A stretch of DNA of 59,275 nucleotides. Origin: Kitasatospora sp. DSM 101779. GTDB lineage: Bacteria; Actinomycetota; Actinomycetes; Streptomycetales; Streptomycetaceae. The stretch's first letter is position 1. Each line of letters opens with the position of its first letter. The notes under the pieces are model-generated. The model saw nothing but the letters and a program-made list of their open reading frames with translations, was not told the DNA's origin and did no database searches. Made by a program: the position numbers and the translations under genes. Below are positions 42,609 to 51,556 of this stretch, piece by piece. Location of the stretch: NCBI RefSeq assembly GCF_025655475.1, contig NZ_JAHTIK010000001.1:3642831-3702105 (forward strand), read 5' to 3'.

Positions 42609-44792
42609 TCAGCCGGATTGGCGCTGGTCGCCGGATGCCGGTGGTAGGAGCGCACCTGCGGTGAGGCCTGCGGTCACCGCGTCTGCGGCCTCCGCAGCCA
42701 GGGCAGCCGCTTGATGGGCGGTGGCGCGCAGCTGGTAGGCGCTGCGGAAGGCGTCGCCGTAGCGACGTTGCTCCGCCAATGGCATGAGGGGAACGCGCAG
42801 CCGCAAGGGATTGACCTGGACCGTGGTGGTACCGGTCGACGCGGCAGTGATGTTGGCGGCTGCACCGAGGAATCCAGCGAGGAACCAAGGGTCGACGCGT
42901 GACGAGTCCGGGCGGAGCAGGTGCAGGGCGGCACCCAGAAGTGCACCGGCGTCCTTTTCGTCTGCAACCCGAGTCATCGACCCCACGCCACTCCCGCCGG
43001 CGACCGCGCGCATCAGCACGTCTCCTTCGATGATCGTCTGAGTGGTGTCCGGATGGGCGTCCCTGATGGTCCCTGAGGGCGCGATGCCGTCTTGAACGTC
43101 ACGTGCTGTCAGCACTGGCCGGTGTTCGGTGCTCCCGTCCCCGATGCCACCTCCACTCTTGGAGTCTCGTCCGCCGCTCGGCGCCGCCGCCCGGATCACT
43201 GCCAGGGCAGCACCACGAGTGAGATCGGCAACGGTCGCGGTACGCCATTCAAGCGGCGACGTACCGGCCGTGTCCCACTCCCCCTTGCCACTGAACGCGA
43301 CCAGTTCGTCCAGCTGCGAGCTCAGTTGGTTGTGCAGATCGGTGATTCTGCGGGCGAGCACCGCCGGGTCGACATCAGCTGCGGCCGCGCGGACCTGCCG
43401 ACCTGGCGTGAGGTCGACGATGTCGTCGAGGAGGTCAACTACCGGAACGGCTCGAGCCAGACCCGTCTCATCGGCAAAGCTTTCCGGCTGTTCGCGGTAC
43501 GCGTTCCACTGTGTCAGCACGCGGTCCGCAAGACCGATCCAGTCGAAGGTGGCGCTCCCCCGCGAGCTGCTCCGCGTGGGAGCGCCCGCACGTCTGGCGT
43601 CTGCAGCCTCACCGTCTCCGTCGACGAAGAGCACGGAGGTGCGCTCGGCAGATCCAGGCTCGGGTCGCTGCAGTATCCAGATGTGCAGGGCAATGTGCAG
43701 CGGGTAGGCGACGCGGCCCGGCAGGGAGACGACTGCGCGCACGGCCCCGCTGCGGACGAGTTCGGCACGAATGCGGCGGGCGGAGGTCCGGAAGGCGAGG
43801 GCCGGCGGCAGCAGCATGACGACGTATCCGCCGGGCTCAACATGCGCCAGTGCGTGCTGAACCCAGGCCAGCTCAGACTCGGAGCGTGAGGGGATGCCGT
43901 AGGCCCACCTGGGGTCGTAGGCGAGTTCGTCGTGGCCCCAGTCTCGGTCGCCGAAGGGCGGGTTGCACAGCACGGCATCGACCGTCAGGCCGGGAAAGGC
44001 GTCGGCGCGCAGGCTGTCGCCGGTGGCGATCATGACCTTGCCCCCCATGGACGGGGCGGGATCGTCGAGTTCGAGGGCCACCGCAGCCCGCTGTGCCTGG
44101 ACCGCGAGGGTGTCCTGGCCGTACAGCTCACGTGCGCCGCGCCTACGGGCAGCGGCCAGGAGCGTGCCACTGCCACAGGCGGGATCGAGCACGCGCACCA
44201 CGGTCTCGGGCAGCAGTCCCGCCATGAGGTCGGCAAGGCCCTCGGGGGTGCGGTAGGTACCGCTGGCCGCACCCTCGTCGAGTTCGCGCTCCGCCAGGAC
44301 GTTCAGCGCGGCCTGCGCACCTGCGCCGCGTACACACGCGAGCAGCGCGCGGATCACGCCGGCGTCCTCGGTCTCGTACCGCACGGCCCGGACCTCAGGT
44401 GCCGACCCGCCGGTCACGAGGTCATCCGCAACTGAGGCAAGTCGGTCGTCGGGCAACTCCAAGAGGCGGCCCCGCTCCTGCTCCGGGAGCCTCGCCGCGC
44501 CTGCCACCAGTGGGAAGAAGCGGGTGGTATCCGTGCCCGTCCCGAGGAGCCGCAGCGCCGTCCGCAGGTCCTCCTCCGGCGATGCGGCAGAGGTGTGCCC
44601 ACGGTCGCGGAGCCACTCCTGGACGGTGCCCAGGTCGTAGAGCGGGCTGCTCTCGGTCCCGCCGCTGGGGGCGGGGAAGTCGGCGTGGCGCCGCCGCCAG
44701 TTGCTGACGGTGGCACGGGTGACCCCGGCGATGCGGGAGATCTCAGCAGCCGTCACCTGCGCGGACGGCTGCGTTGCTGACTGTTGCGGCAT
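42609..44792 (-). CDS. N6-adenine DNA methyltransferase with N-terminal HTH and C-terminal target-recognition domain
   Basis: 727 residues from ATG 44790-44792. Residues 12-35 form a helix-turn-helix (AAEISRIAGVTRATVSNWRR) of a kind seen in regulators. The methylase core has DPACGSGTLL (203-212) and CNPPFGDRDWG (276-286). From about 560 on the sequence resembles one half of an HsdS subunit (LNPLRLRVPL-type ending, here VNPLRLRVPLMPLAEQRRY) and would recognise the DNA target. Modification and recognition are thus in one chain, without a nuclease domain. It is divergent from an SMC/HEPN-like gene. It is not the type I HsdM, which follows separately. Confidence 0.88.
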   Translation of the reverse strand: MPQQSATQPSAQVTAAEISRIAGVTRATVSNWRRRHADFPAPSGGTESSPLYDLGTVQEWLRDRGHTSAASPEEDLRTALRLLGTGTDTTRFFPLVAGAARLPEQERGRLLELPDDRLASVADDLVTGGSAPEVRAVRYETEDAGVIRALLACVRGAGAQAALNVLAERELDEGAASGTYRTPEGLADLMAGLLPETVVRVLDPACGSGTLLAAARRRGARELYGQDTLAVQAQRAAVALELDDPAPSMGGKVMIATGDSLRADAFPGLTVDAVLCNPPFGDRDWGHDELAYDPRWAYGIPSRSESELAWVQHALAHVEPGGYVVMLLPPALAFRTSARRIRAELVRSGAVRAVVSLPGRVAYPLHIALHIWILQRPEPGSAERTSVLFVDGDGEAADARRAGAPTRSSSRGSATFDWIGLADRVLTQWNAYREQPESFADETGLARAVPVVDLLDDIVDLTPGRQVRAAAADVDPAVLARRITDLHNQLSSQLDELVAFSGKGEWDTAGTSPLEWRTATVADLTRGAALAVIRAAAPSGGRDSKSGGGIGDGSTEHRPVLTARDVQDGIAPSGTIRDAHPDTTQTIIEGDVLMRAVAGGSGVGSMTRVADEKDAGALLGAALHLLRPDSSRVDPWFLAGFLGAAANITAASTGTTTVQVNPLRLRVPLMPLAEQRRYGDAFRSAYQLRATAHQAAALAAEAADAVTAGLTAGALLPPASGDQRQSG

Positions 44793-44972
44793 GGAAGTCC
44801 CGCCCCTCTCGGAAGTGGACAGTAAACACACTACACCATCACGCCAGCGCCTACATCCGATTGACGATGCTTTCAGTGGCATGCTTATCTGGAGTTGCTT
44901 GCACGGCCTGTGCTCCGTCCGCCACGACGGCAGCAGCCATCGTCCCCACCTCCTCTTCTCCGGGAGCGCACC
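44793..44972. promoter_or_regulatory. Divergent promoter region of the methyltransferase/SMC module
   Basis: 180 bp, AT-richer than its flanks. Rightward TTGACG (44861-44866) with TTATCT (44885-44890) at 18-bp spacing would start transcription about 75 nt before the SMC ATG. On the left side lies an AC-rich block (AGTAAACACACTACACC) that could be bound by the HTH of the methyltransferase. Confidence 0.45.
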
Positions 44973-47402
44973 ATGACGACCAGCACCAGCCCCGCACCCA
45001 CCACACCCGCGCCGCAGGCGTCGCCGATCGCGGCCGTCGTCCAGCGGCTGGAGTCCTCCGCACTCTCCGAAGAAGTCGCCTCGCTGGTCCGCGAAGCCCT
45101 GGAAGGCGTCGACGACTCCGAGGCCGCCGTCATCCGTGGCGTCTACCTGAAGTCGATCACCGTCGAGGGCTTCCGCGGCATCGGAGAGGCCGCCACGCTC
45201 CACATCCCGTCGGGCCCCGGCCTGACCGTGGTGCAGGGGCGCAACGGCAGCGGCAAGTCCAGCTTCGCGGAGGGCATCGAGGTCGCCCTCACCGGACGCA
45301 ACCGCCGCTGGGAGGACGAGGACGGCAAGAACGTGCAGACCGCCCAGCAGGACGGCTGGCGCAACCTGCACCACACCGGAGGGCACCGCCTCGAGCTGGA
45401 GCTCCTCGCCTCCGGCCGGGTGCGGCCTCTCACGCTCACCCGTACCTGGGCCGGCGGCGCATCGTTCGCCGAGTCCGAGCCGGCGGTCCTCGGGCTCGGG
45501 CCGACCCCGCTGCCGCTCTCCGCCCTCGGCTGGGCAGAGGAACTCCGGTCGTTTCGGCCGATCCTCTCCTACAGCGAGCTCGGTCAGATGATGACCGCCA
45601 AGCCCAGCCGGATGTACGACCGGCTCGCCACGCTCCTAGGCCTCGGAGCGCTCAGTGAGGCGGGCGAGCGGCTCGCCGCACGCGAACAGCAGCTGGCGCT
45701 GAGCGAGAAGCAGGCAAAGGCAGCGCTGCCGCCCCTGGTATCGGCCCTCACGGATGTAGCAGACGAACGCGTTCAGGATGCGGTGACAGCGCTCCAGCAG
45801 CGCGTCCCGGACCGGGAGCGCATCCGCTCCCTGATCGCTGGGGCACCGCTGGCCGACACGACGGAGCTGGCCCGCCTGCGCCGGACGGCCGCGCTCAGCG
45901 GCCCGGACACCGATGCGGTAACCGAGGCCGTCGCCCGGCTGCGGGAAGCCGTCGCCACGGCCGAGGACGTACGACACGGGGACGCCGGCGACGCACTCGC
46001 CCGCGCCGACCTCCTCGACCGGGCCCTGCAGCTGCGCTCCCAGCACCCCACGGACCACACCTGCCCGGTCTGCCTGAGCACGGACCGCCTCGACGACGCA
46101 TGGGTCGCCGCGGCAGCCGCCCAGGCCGACCTGCTCCGCGAGGAGGCGGCAGAGGCCCGGTCCGCGCAGCAGGCCGTACGGGACTCCGCGGACGGCCTGC
46201 GGGCACTGATCCGTAACCGCGCCGCTGACCTGCCCGACCACCTGCACGCCCTCTGGGACGAGTGGGTTGCCTGCCGCGGCATCCGCGCCCCGCACGAACT
46301 CGCGGTCGCAGTCGAAAAGCAGGCGGCGGCACTCGCTGACGCCTGCCGTCATGTCCGCCAGGAGGCGGAACGCCGGCTCGCGGAGCAGGACGAGCAGTGG
46401 CGCGGCGTCGTCCCCCAGCTGGCATCGTGGCTCGCGCTGGCCGACGCGGTGGCAGAGACCAAACCGCTGCTGGCCCGGGTCAAGAAGGCGAGGGCGTGGC
46501 TGAAGGAGGTGCAGGCCGAGCTGCGCGAAGCGCGCATGCGCTCCATCGCGGAAACCGCCCAGAGCATCTGGCAGTACCTCAGCCAGGAGAGCAACGTCGC
46601 CCTGGGCGACGTCACGCTCAAGGGCTCCGAGGCCTACACCGGCCGGGGCGTGGCGCTCAACGTCACCGTGGACGACGTCGATGCCTCTGCCCTTGGTGTC
46701 GTCAGCCAGGGCGAACTGTTCTCCCTGGCGCTGGCGTTGTTCCTGCCCCGGGCGATGGCCGCACAGAGCCCGTTCGATTTCATCGTCATCGACGATCCGG
46801 TGCAGTCCATGGACCCCCGAAAGGTCGAAGGCCTCGCCCGGCTGCTGGAGGAGATCGCCCGGACCCACCAGGTCGTCGTCTTCTCCCACGACACCCGGCT
46901 GCCGGACGCCCTGCGCTTCCACCGGATCAAGGCCACGATCCTCGAAGTCGGCCGGTTCCGGCGTTCGAAGGTGACCGTCCGGTCCGTCGACGACCCGGTC
47001 AAGCGTGAGCTGGCCGCCGCTCGCGCGGTCGCCCGGGACAACAAGGTCACCGCCGCGATCCTCAGCGAAGTCCTGCCCGGCCAGTGCCGCCTCGCTCTGG
47101 AGGCCGCCCTCCAGGAGTCGGCCCGCCGCACCCTCCTCGGCACCGGCATGGGGCACCTCGCCATCGAGGAGCGCATCGGCAGGGCTCGCGAGCTGACCGA
47201 TCTGGCCGCGCTGGCCCTGTTCGGAGAGATCCGTGGCAAGGCCGACGTGTACCGGGAGATCGGCCGCCGGCTTGGTCCCGACGCGAGCAACATCGTCGGA
47301 CTGTGCAACAGGGGTGCCCACACCACCATCCCGGACACGGCCGACGCCATGGCGTTCATCAGCCGGGTGGCCGCTGCCACGGAAGGACTGCGATCCCTGT
47401 GA
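44973..47402 (+). CDS. RloC-like SMC/Rad50-type ATPase with zinc-hook motif and HEPN-like C-terminus
   Basis: 809 residues from ATG 44973 (GGGAG before it). The ATPase head has Walker A GRNGSGKS (89-96), an ABC-signature-like VVSQGELFSLALALF near 577 and Walker B FIVIDDPVQSMDP near 606, then VVVFSHDTRL. Helical arms meet at HTCPVCLS (Cys364, Cys367), a Rad50-type zinc hook. After the head, about 150 residues are helical with R706-x3-E710 (CRLALEAAL) and R780-xx-H783 (LCNRGAHTT), the pattern of HEPN ribonucleases in PrrC/RloC anticodon nucleases. If active it would cut tRNA upon sensing DNA damage or loss of modification. Nuclease activity is inference. Confidence 0.82.
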   Translation: MTTSTSPAPTTPAPQASPIAAVVQRLESSALSEEVASLVREALEGVDDSEAAVIRGVYLKSITVEGFRGIGEAATLHIPSGPGLTVVQGRNGSGKSSFAEGIEVALTGRNRRWEDEDGKNVQTAQQDGWRNLHHTGGHRLELELLASGRVRPLTLTRTWAGGASFAESEPAVLGLGPTPLPLSALGWAEELRSFRPILSYSELGQMMTAKPSRMYDRLATLLGLGALSEAGERLAAREQQLALSEKQAKAALPPLVSALTDVADERVQDAVTALQQRVPDRERIRSLIAGAPLADTTELARLRRTAALSGPDTDAVTEAVARLREAVATAEDVRHGDAGDALARADLLDRALQLRSQHPTDHTCPVCLSTDRLDDAWVAAAAAQADLLREEAAEARSAQQAVRDSADGLRALIRNRAADLPDHLHALWDEWVACRGIRAPHELAVAVEKQAAALADACRHVRQEAERRLAEQDEQWRGVVPQLASWLALADAVAETKPLLARVKKARAWLKEVQAELREARMRSIAETAQSIWQYLSQESNVALGDVTLKGSEAYTGRGVALNVTVDDVDASALGVVSQGELFSLALALFLPRAMAAQSPFDFIVIDDPVQSMDPRKVEGLARLLEEIARTHQVVVFSHDTRLPDALRFHRIKATILEVGRFRRSKVTVRSVDDPVKRELAAARAVARDNKVTAAILSEVLPGQCRLALEAALQESARRTLLGTGMGHLAIEERIGRARELTDLAALALFGEIRGKADVYREIGRRLGPDASNIVGLCNRGAHTTIPDTADAMAFISRVAAATEGLRSL

Positions 47403-47767
47403 CTGCTGCAACCGATGTGCTGACCTCGGCGGACCGCATGACCGCCGCCGCATCGCTTCTCGGTACCGAGGCCTCCGGGGCCCCGCACCCTCGCGCCGCG
47501 GTGTTCCTGCTCCGCCGCGCCCTGGAAGCAGGACTCGACGCCTACATCTCCACCCACCGGCCGGCCCTCGGCCGCTGCCGGACGGAGACCAAGGTCGTCT
47601 GGCTCGCCCACCACCTCGACGTCCGGTTGGCCGGCCGGCTCGCGGCGGTCTGGCGCAACCTCAGTGGGGCCTGCCACTACCAGCAATTCGCGCTGCCCCC
47701 GACGGTCGGTGAGCTCCTCGGGTGGCGGGACGAGGTCGAGTTCGTGCTGCGGGCCCTTCACATCTGA
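47399..47767 (+). CDS. Small helical HEPN-like protein coupled to the SMC gene
   Basis: 122 residues. The GTG start overlaps the upstream TGA (GTGA), so translation is coupled. It is all-helical: FLLRRALEAGLDAYI, LAHHLDVRLAGRLAAVWRNLSGACHYQQF and GELLGWRDEVEFVLRALHI resemble HEPN or SAV_2148/AbiV-type four-helix proteins, with Arg and HYQ near the position of the usual R-x4-6-H. It could be a subunit, antitoxin or second nuclease of the SMC protein. I know no direct family for it. Confidence 0.7.
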   Translation: MTAATDVLTSADRMTAAASLLGTEASGAPHPRAAVFLLRRALEAGLDAYISTHRPALGRCRTETKVVWLAHHLDVRLAGRLAAVWRNLSGACHYQQFALPPTVGELLGWRDEVEFVLRALHI

Positions 47768-47903
47768 ACGCATGCAGGCTCAGGACAGCATTTGTGGCGC
47801 TGGAAGCGTTGTTCCAAGCCGCCTGCCACGAGAGAAGTGAGATGGCCGCCGCACCAAATGGGCCGTGGCTAGTATGCCCATGGCTGTCGATCAAGGAGGA
47901 TGA

Positions 47904-49514
47904 ATGGGAAGCACCGGAAGGCCTGAATTCCTGCCTGGCTGCGAGGTACCGGCACACTCCAGGAAGCCAAACGACGCCACCCTGAAGTGCCTCGTCAGGT
48001 TGGCAGATGAGTCGCTAGCCGACCACTGGCGCACTTCCAGTCTGGAAGCATGCAACATTCGCGGCGGCCCAGCACTCGCGGCAGCCTCATTCATTGTCCT
48101 GACACCGGGACCCTGGCACGAGGACTTGCAGCGGATCCTGCATCTGTCCAGAGTGCAGGTTGACCGGCCCAGTTACTCCGCCTCCGAGTACACCGTCGGT
48201 CTCTGCTACGTCGCCGGCGCCAAGGGCCTCCCTGCGGGACTGAGGCACCGGGCAGCAGACGCCTTGGCGCACGGCCGTGATGACCTGGGCTACTTGGAAG
48301 CCCGCTACCTGCTTCCCAGGAACAGCTGGGATTGGCTGGCGGATGCCGTACGTGACGGGTGGGCGCTGTGGACGGCACACCTCTTCGCCGCGGACGAGAC
48401 CGCCCCGCTCACTACCCGCATGCAGGTAGGTCTGGCTCTCGCCGAGCACAAGCACCCCGCCGGGTACGTGCCTGAGGTCGTGGAACAGCTTGTCGCACAC
48501 CAGAGTGCACCGAGCGCGGCCCGTCTCGCGCTTGCCGTGGCCGTGGCAAAACGTGCTCCGAAGGATGCCGTGGGCCTGCTCTGTCGCCTCGCATCGGATC
48601 CGATCGTCCAGGCCGGACACCGCATGCAAGCTATCGGGCTGCTCGACGAGGCCGACCCGGCGAAAGCCGAGGAGATGCGAGCCTTGCAGACCCGTCTCCC
48701 TTCTTCCCAAACAGCCCGCAAGCAGCGCCGGGAGGCTGTCGAGTGTGCAGAGAAGGAAGCCGCGGCAAGGCGCGACCGGGAGACTCCTGAGGCGGCCGTA
48801 GAGCGACTTGACTCCAAGATCGAGGAGCTTCTGGGCGACTTGCGCGGGCGAGGCTCGGCGGACTCACTCGCCGATCAGCTCGATGACCACATCGCGGAGG
48901 AAAGCTGGGAAGAGGTCATCCAGGATGTTGCCGACATCTGCCATGTGATCCGTGATGAGGAGGTCGCATCCTCGCTCCGCCTGCTGGAGGTCCTCACGCA
49001 GATCCGGTACGGCAACAGGCCGGGTTCACCGATGGGGGCTCCCGGCTCCGATGAGCTGGGTGCCCGGCAATTCCCTCGGCTGACTCAGGAAGGGCTTAAC
49101 GAGTACGCACGGACCGAGGCTGAGCGCGCCTGGGCGTTTTGGAGGGAGCTCGTCGAGAAGCATGGCTGGGATGACAACCAGCTTGGTGAACTCGACCGCC
49201 AGGATGAGGAGGTGGACCAGAACGTGCGCGACTGCGTGGAGCGCAAGACCGGCGATCACCTTCGAGAACTGCAGCAACACCTGGTGTGGGAACTCTGGCC
49301 CAGTCTCGCAGGCGCTGCAGAGCGCAGGGACTACGGCACCGCACGAGAGCTCTTGGCCACCGCAAGACTCCTTGCAGATGAGGCGGAGAACGCGCTCACT
49401 CTCTGGAAGACGGCTTCGGCCGAGAACTATGCGTTTGATCCGTTGACGATGTCATGGCCTCACGAGTTCTGGCTGGTCCTGGAGAAGTGGAAGAAGGGCT
49501 GGCCAGTCCAGTAA
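47904..49514 (+). CDS. Large helical-repeat protein of unknown function
   Basis: 536 residues from ATG 47904 (AAGGAGG before it). The N-terminal ~270 residues alternate amphipathic helices like HEAT repeats (RMQVGLALAEHKHPAGYVPEVVEQLVAHQ, counted in two parts, and GHRMQAIGLLDEADPAKAEEM). A coiled coil (RREAVECAEKEAAARRDRE, then AVERLDSKIEELLGDL) and a second helical domain with many Trp follow (FWRELVEKHGWDDNQLGELD). No enzyme motif, signal or membrane segment is present. It is not a family I recognise. It follows the SMC/HEPN pair after 136 bp on the same strand and may be part of that system. Confidence 0.72.
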   Translation: MGSTGRPEFLPGCEVPAHSRKPNDATLKCLVRLADESLADHWRTSSLEACNIRGGPALAAASFIVLTPGPWHEDLQRILHLSRVQVDRPSYSASEYTVGLCYVAGAKGLPAGLRHRAADALAHGRDDLGYLEARYLLPRNSWDWLADAVRDGWALWTAHLFAADETAPLTTRMQVGLALAEHKHPAGYVPEVVEQLVAHQSAPSAARLALAVAVAKRAPKDAVGLLCRLASDPIVQAGHRMQAIGLLDEADPAKAEEMRALQTRLPSSQTARKQRREAVECAEKEAAARRDRETPEAAVERLDSKIEELLGDLRGRGSADSLADQLDDHIAEESWEEVIQDVADICHVIRDEEVASSLRLLEVLTQIRYGNRPGSPMGAPGSDELGARQFPRLTQEGLNEYARTEAERAWAFWRELVEKHGWDDNQLGELDRQDEEVDQNVRDCVERKTGDHLRELQQHLVWELWPSLAGAAERRDYGTARELLATARLLADEAENALTLWKTASAENYAFDPLTMSWPHEFWLVLEKWKKGWPVQ

Positions 49515-49670
49515 CTTCCGGCTGTTCGACGTTCGGGGCAGCCGGATCCGCCGCGAGGTGCAGTGCGCGCGTCGACAGCCGGGCAGAGGCCAACTTTTCC
49601 GGCGATAGCGGCTCGTGCGACGCCCACCTCAACTACTCTCAACTGCGATGATTCACTACAGGAGCAGGCG

Positions 49671-50879
49671 ATGGACAAGATTCGGCTGATCAGTGACGGC
49701 GATGGACTTGCGGTCATCGGGAACCCGACGGATGTCAAGCGCTTCCTCATCTCAGAGGGTCTACTGCCGCTTTCGAAGGACCTCGGATTTCAGAGACTCG
49801 GACCTCTCCTCCGCACCGCAGCTGGAATCGCACAGGCAGGTTCTGAAATTTCCGCCAACTCAGCTTACTGGCTGAAGTTGACCAAGGAGTCTGCACATCT
49901 GGTCAAGAAGTTCGGGTTGATGGAAAGCAAGACACCAGACATCAGTTATGCGATGGTGGGGAATCCTGGCTCAATCAAGTCATGGCTCCAGGTCGCGGAG
50001 GGCCCTGGCTCGCTCCTGACTAATCCGGCGATTCTTTCCGGCGCTGCGGGGATCATGGCGCAGCTAGCGATGCAGCATGAGATGGGTGAGATCAAGAGCT
50101 ATCTCGCGGCGATCGACAAGAAGGTCGACGATATTATTCGCGCCCAGAAGGACACCGAGTTGGGGAAGGTGTTCGGAGCGGGCCTCGACATAGAGTCCGC
50201 AATGAGCGTTCTGGAACGGGAGGGCCGGGTCGACGATGACACGTGGTCGACCGTGCAGGCGAGGACCCATACGATCACGGACGCCCTGGGCTGGACACTG
50301 GGTCGACTCGACGCGCTTGCGGAGAGGCTGGAGAGCACGGCCAAAATCGGCGATCTCGCCAAGACGGTCAAGGAAGCAGGGGCCGAGGTTGAGGAGCTGC
50401 TCGCCGTTGTGGCTCGCTGCTTCGAACTTCAGGACGCGCTCGACGTGCTGCGACTGCAGAGGGTGCTGAACGAGTATCCGGACAAGCTGGACGGGCGTCG
50501 GCTCTTGCTGAAGGACGACCGGCAGAAGCGGCGGGAACTCATCTCGCGGAAGATTGAGCGCCTGATGGCACGTATGGATGCGGCCGCCGATACGGCCAAC
50601 TCGAATGTACTGCTGCACTTGCCCGCGCACCGGACCGTGGTGGGCTCGATCAACCGTGCCGGCATCGCCGTCGATGGCTTCCACAGACCGCTCGGAATCG
50701 AGTTCGGTCGACGCTCGCTGGAGGTGACACGATGGTGGGACGCGGCCCGGGACCCGGCGCAATTGAAGAACGCGACCGCAGAGGTGGGGCGCAAAGGGGG
50801 CATGGCAGCAGCCGCAGTGGCCATGGGAGCTGTAGTGGTCTGGGCCGGCCGCACTGCTCTTGACGGCGAGGAGGAGTAA
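49671..50879 (+). CDS. Unknown helical protein with hydrophobic segments, possible membrane effector
   Basis: 402 residues from ATG 49671 (AGGAGCAGG before it). A short N-terminal domain has KIRLISDGDGLAVIGNPTDV. A hydrophobic stretch at about 120-140 (NPAILSGAAGIMAQLAMQ) is followed by long coiled-coil helices (GEIKSYLAAIDKKVDDIIRA, LDALAERLESTAKI, VEELLAVVARCFELQDAL). The last 25 residues hold a membrane helix (GMAAAAVAMGAVVVWAGRTA) and an acidic end. Such a layout is seen in membrane-acting effectors, but no family is recognised. It is the fourth rightward gene in a row in the island. Confidence 0.7.
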   Translation: MDKIRLISDGDGLAVIGNPTDVKRFLISEGLLPLSKDLGFQRLGPLLRTAAGIAQAGSEISANSAYWLKLTKESAHLVKKFGLMESKTPDISYAMVGNPGSIKSWLQVAEGPGSLLTNPAILSGAAGIMAQLAMQHEMGEIKSYLAAIDKKVDDIIRAQKDTELGKVFGAGLDIESAMSVLEREGRVDDDTWSTVQARTHTITDALGWTLGRLDALAERLESTAKIGDLAKTVKEAGAEVEELLAVVARCFELQDALDVLRLQRVLNEYPDKLDGRRLLLKDDRQKRRELISRKIERLMARMDAAADTANSNVLLHLPAHRTVVGSINRAGIAVDGFHRPLGIEFGRRSLEVTRWWDAARDPAQLKNATAEVGRKGGMAAAAVAMGAVVVWAGRTALDGEEE

Positions 50880-51103
50880 GCGCACCCCGACCGTCAGCCG
50901 TGCGGGCCCTTGGGACTGGACGAGCCGGCCTCCCATGCTGGTTACCTCTCGACGGGCTCGATCCAGCTCGGTGATCGCCGCACGCCCCGCGGCTACGCCT
51001 TCACAGGCAACGGGCTCCATCCTCCGGCCATGGCGCGCCTCATGTCGCCAGAATCCGGCCTCGGGCGGCAGCCGACCTCCGCATCCTGCGGCCAGCGATT
51101 CGC

Positions 51104-51556
51104 TCAGTCCAGGCCGACCAGACCGTCCGGGATCCAACCTTCGATGTAGCCCGCGACGAAGGCCGCCAGGTCGGGCGAAGGGGCGATCACTGTCGAGGAG
51201 GAAAGCAGCTCTGGATCCGACCAGCGGGCCGTTGGACGGCATCTGCCCTGGAGCCGACTCTCGGTCGAAGAAGCCCTGGCCAGGTAGATCCGTTCTGCCA
51301 CCCGAACCTGGCCGGCTCCATGAGGGATATGGGCCCAGCGATGTCCGACGGTGCTGCCCCATCTGAACGAGTGCATACCCAACGCGGCCATCCCCCGCGC
51401 GACCGCCGCGGCCCAGCTCTCCGTCCTGCGGACAGCGACCACCGGCACCCTCATCCCGCCCTCATATCTGCTCGCGGGAATGAGGGCGACCCGCCCCACT
51501 TCATCCAGAACGACAAGGACTGCCTGCCGCCGCACCAGTGGTGCATACATGCACAT
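51104..51556 (-). CDS. Degenerate Nudix-like protein
   Basis: 150 residues from ATG 51554-51556; the frame is open for 67 more codons upstream, so the start is uncertain. QAVLVVLDEVGRVALIPASR and the end WSDPELLSSSTVIAPSPDLA resemble actinobacterial Nudix hydrolases. The Nudix box (GX5EX7REUXEEXGU) is replaced by VVAVRRTESWAAAVARGMAA, with no metal-binding EE pair. It is probably not a hydrolase. The 224 bp before the next gene (50880-51103) hold nothing recognisable. Confidence 0.5.
   Translation of the reverse strand: MCMYAPLVRRQAVLVVLDEVGRVALIPASRYEGGMRVPVVAVRRTESWAAAVARGMAALGMHSFRWGSTVGHRWAHIPHGAGQVRVAERIYLARASSTESRLQGRCRPTARWSDPELLSSSTVIAPSPDLAAFVAGYIEGWIPDGLVGLD

Noticed and set aside
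42518..42655. Upstream extension of hsdM to an ATG at 42655
   Set aside because: It would overlap the methyltransferase gene. The HsdM family N-terminus matches the TTG at 42517.
29267..47767. BREX or Pgl system (kinase, methyltransferase, ATPase present)
   Set aside because: There is no PglZ phosphatase, no BrxL, no PglX-size methyltransferase and no PglY-like P-loop protein. Gene order does not fit.
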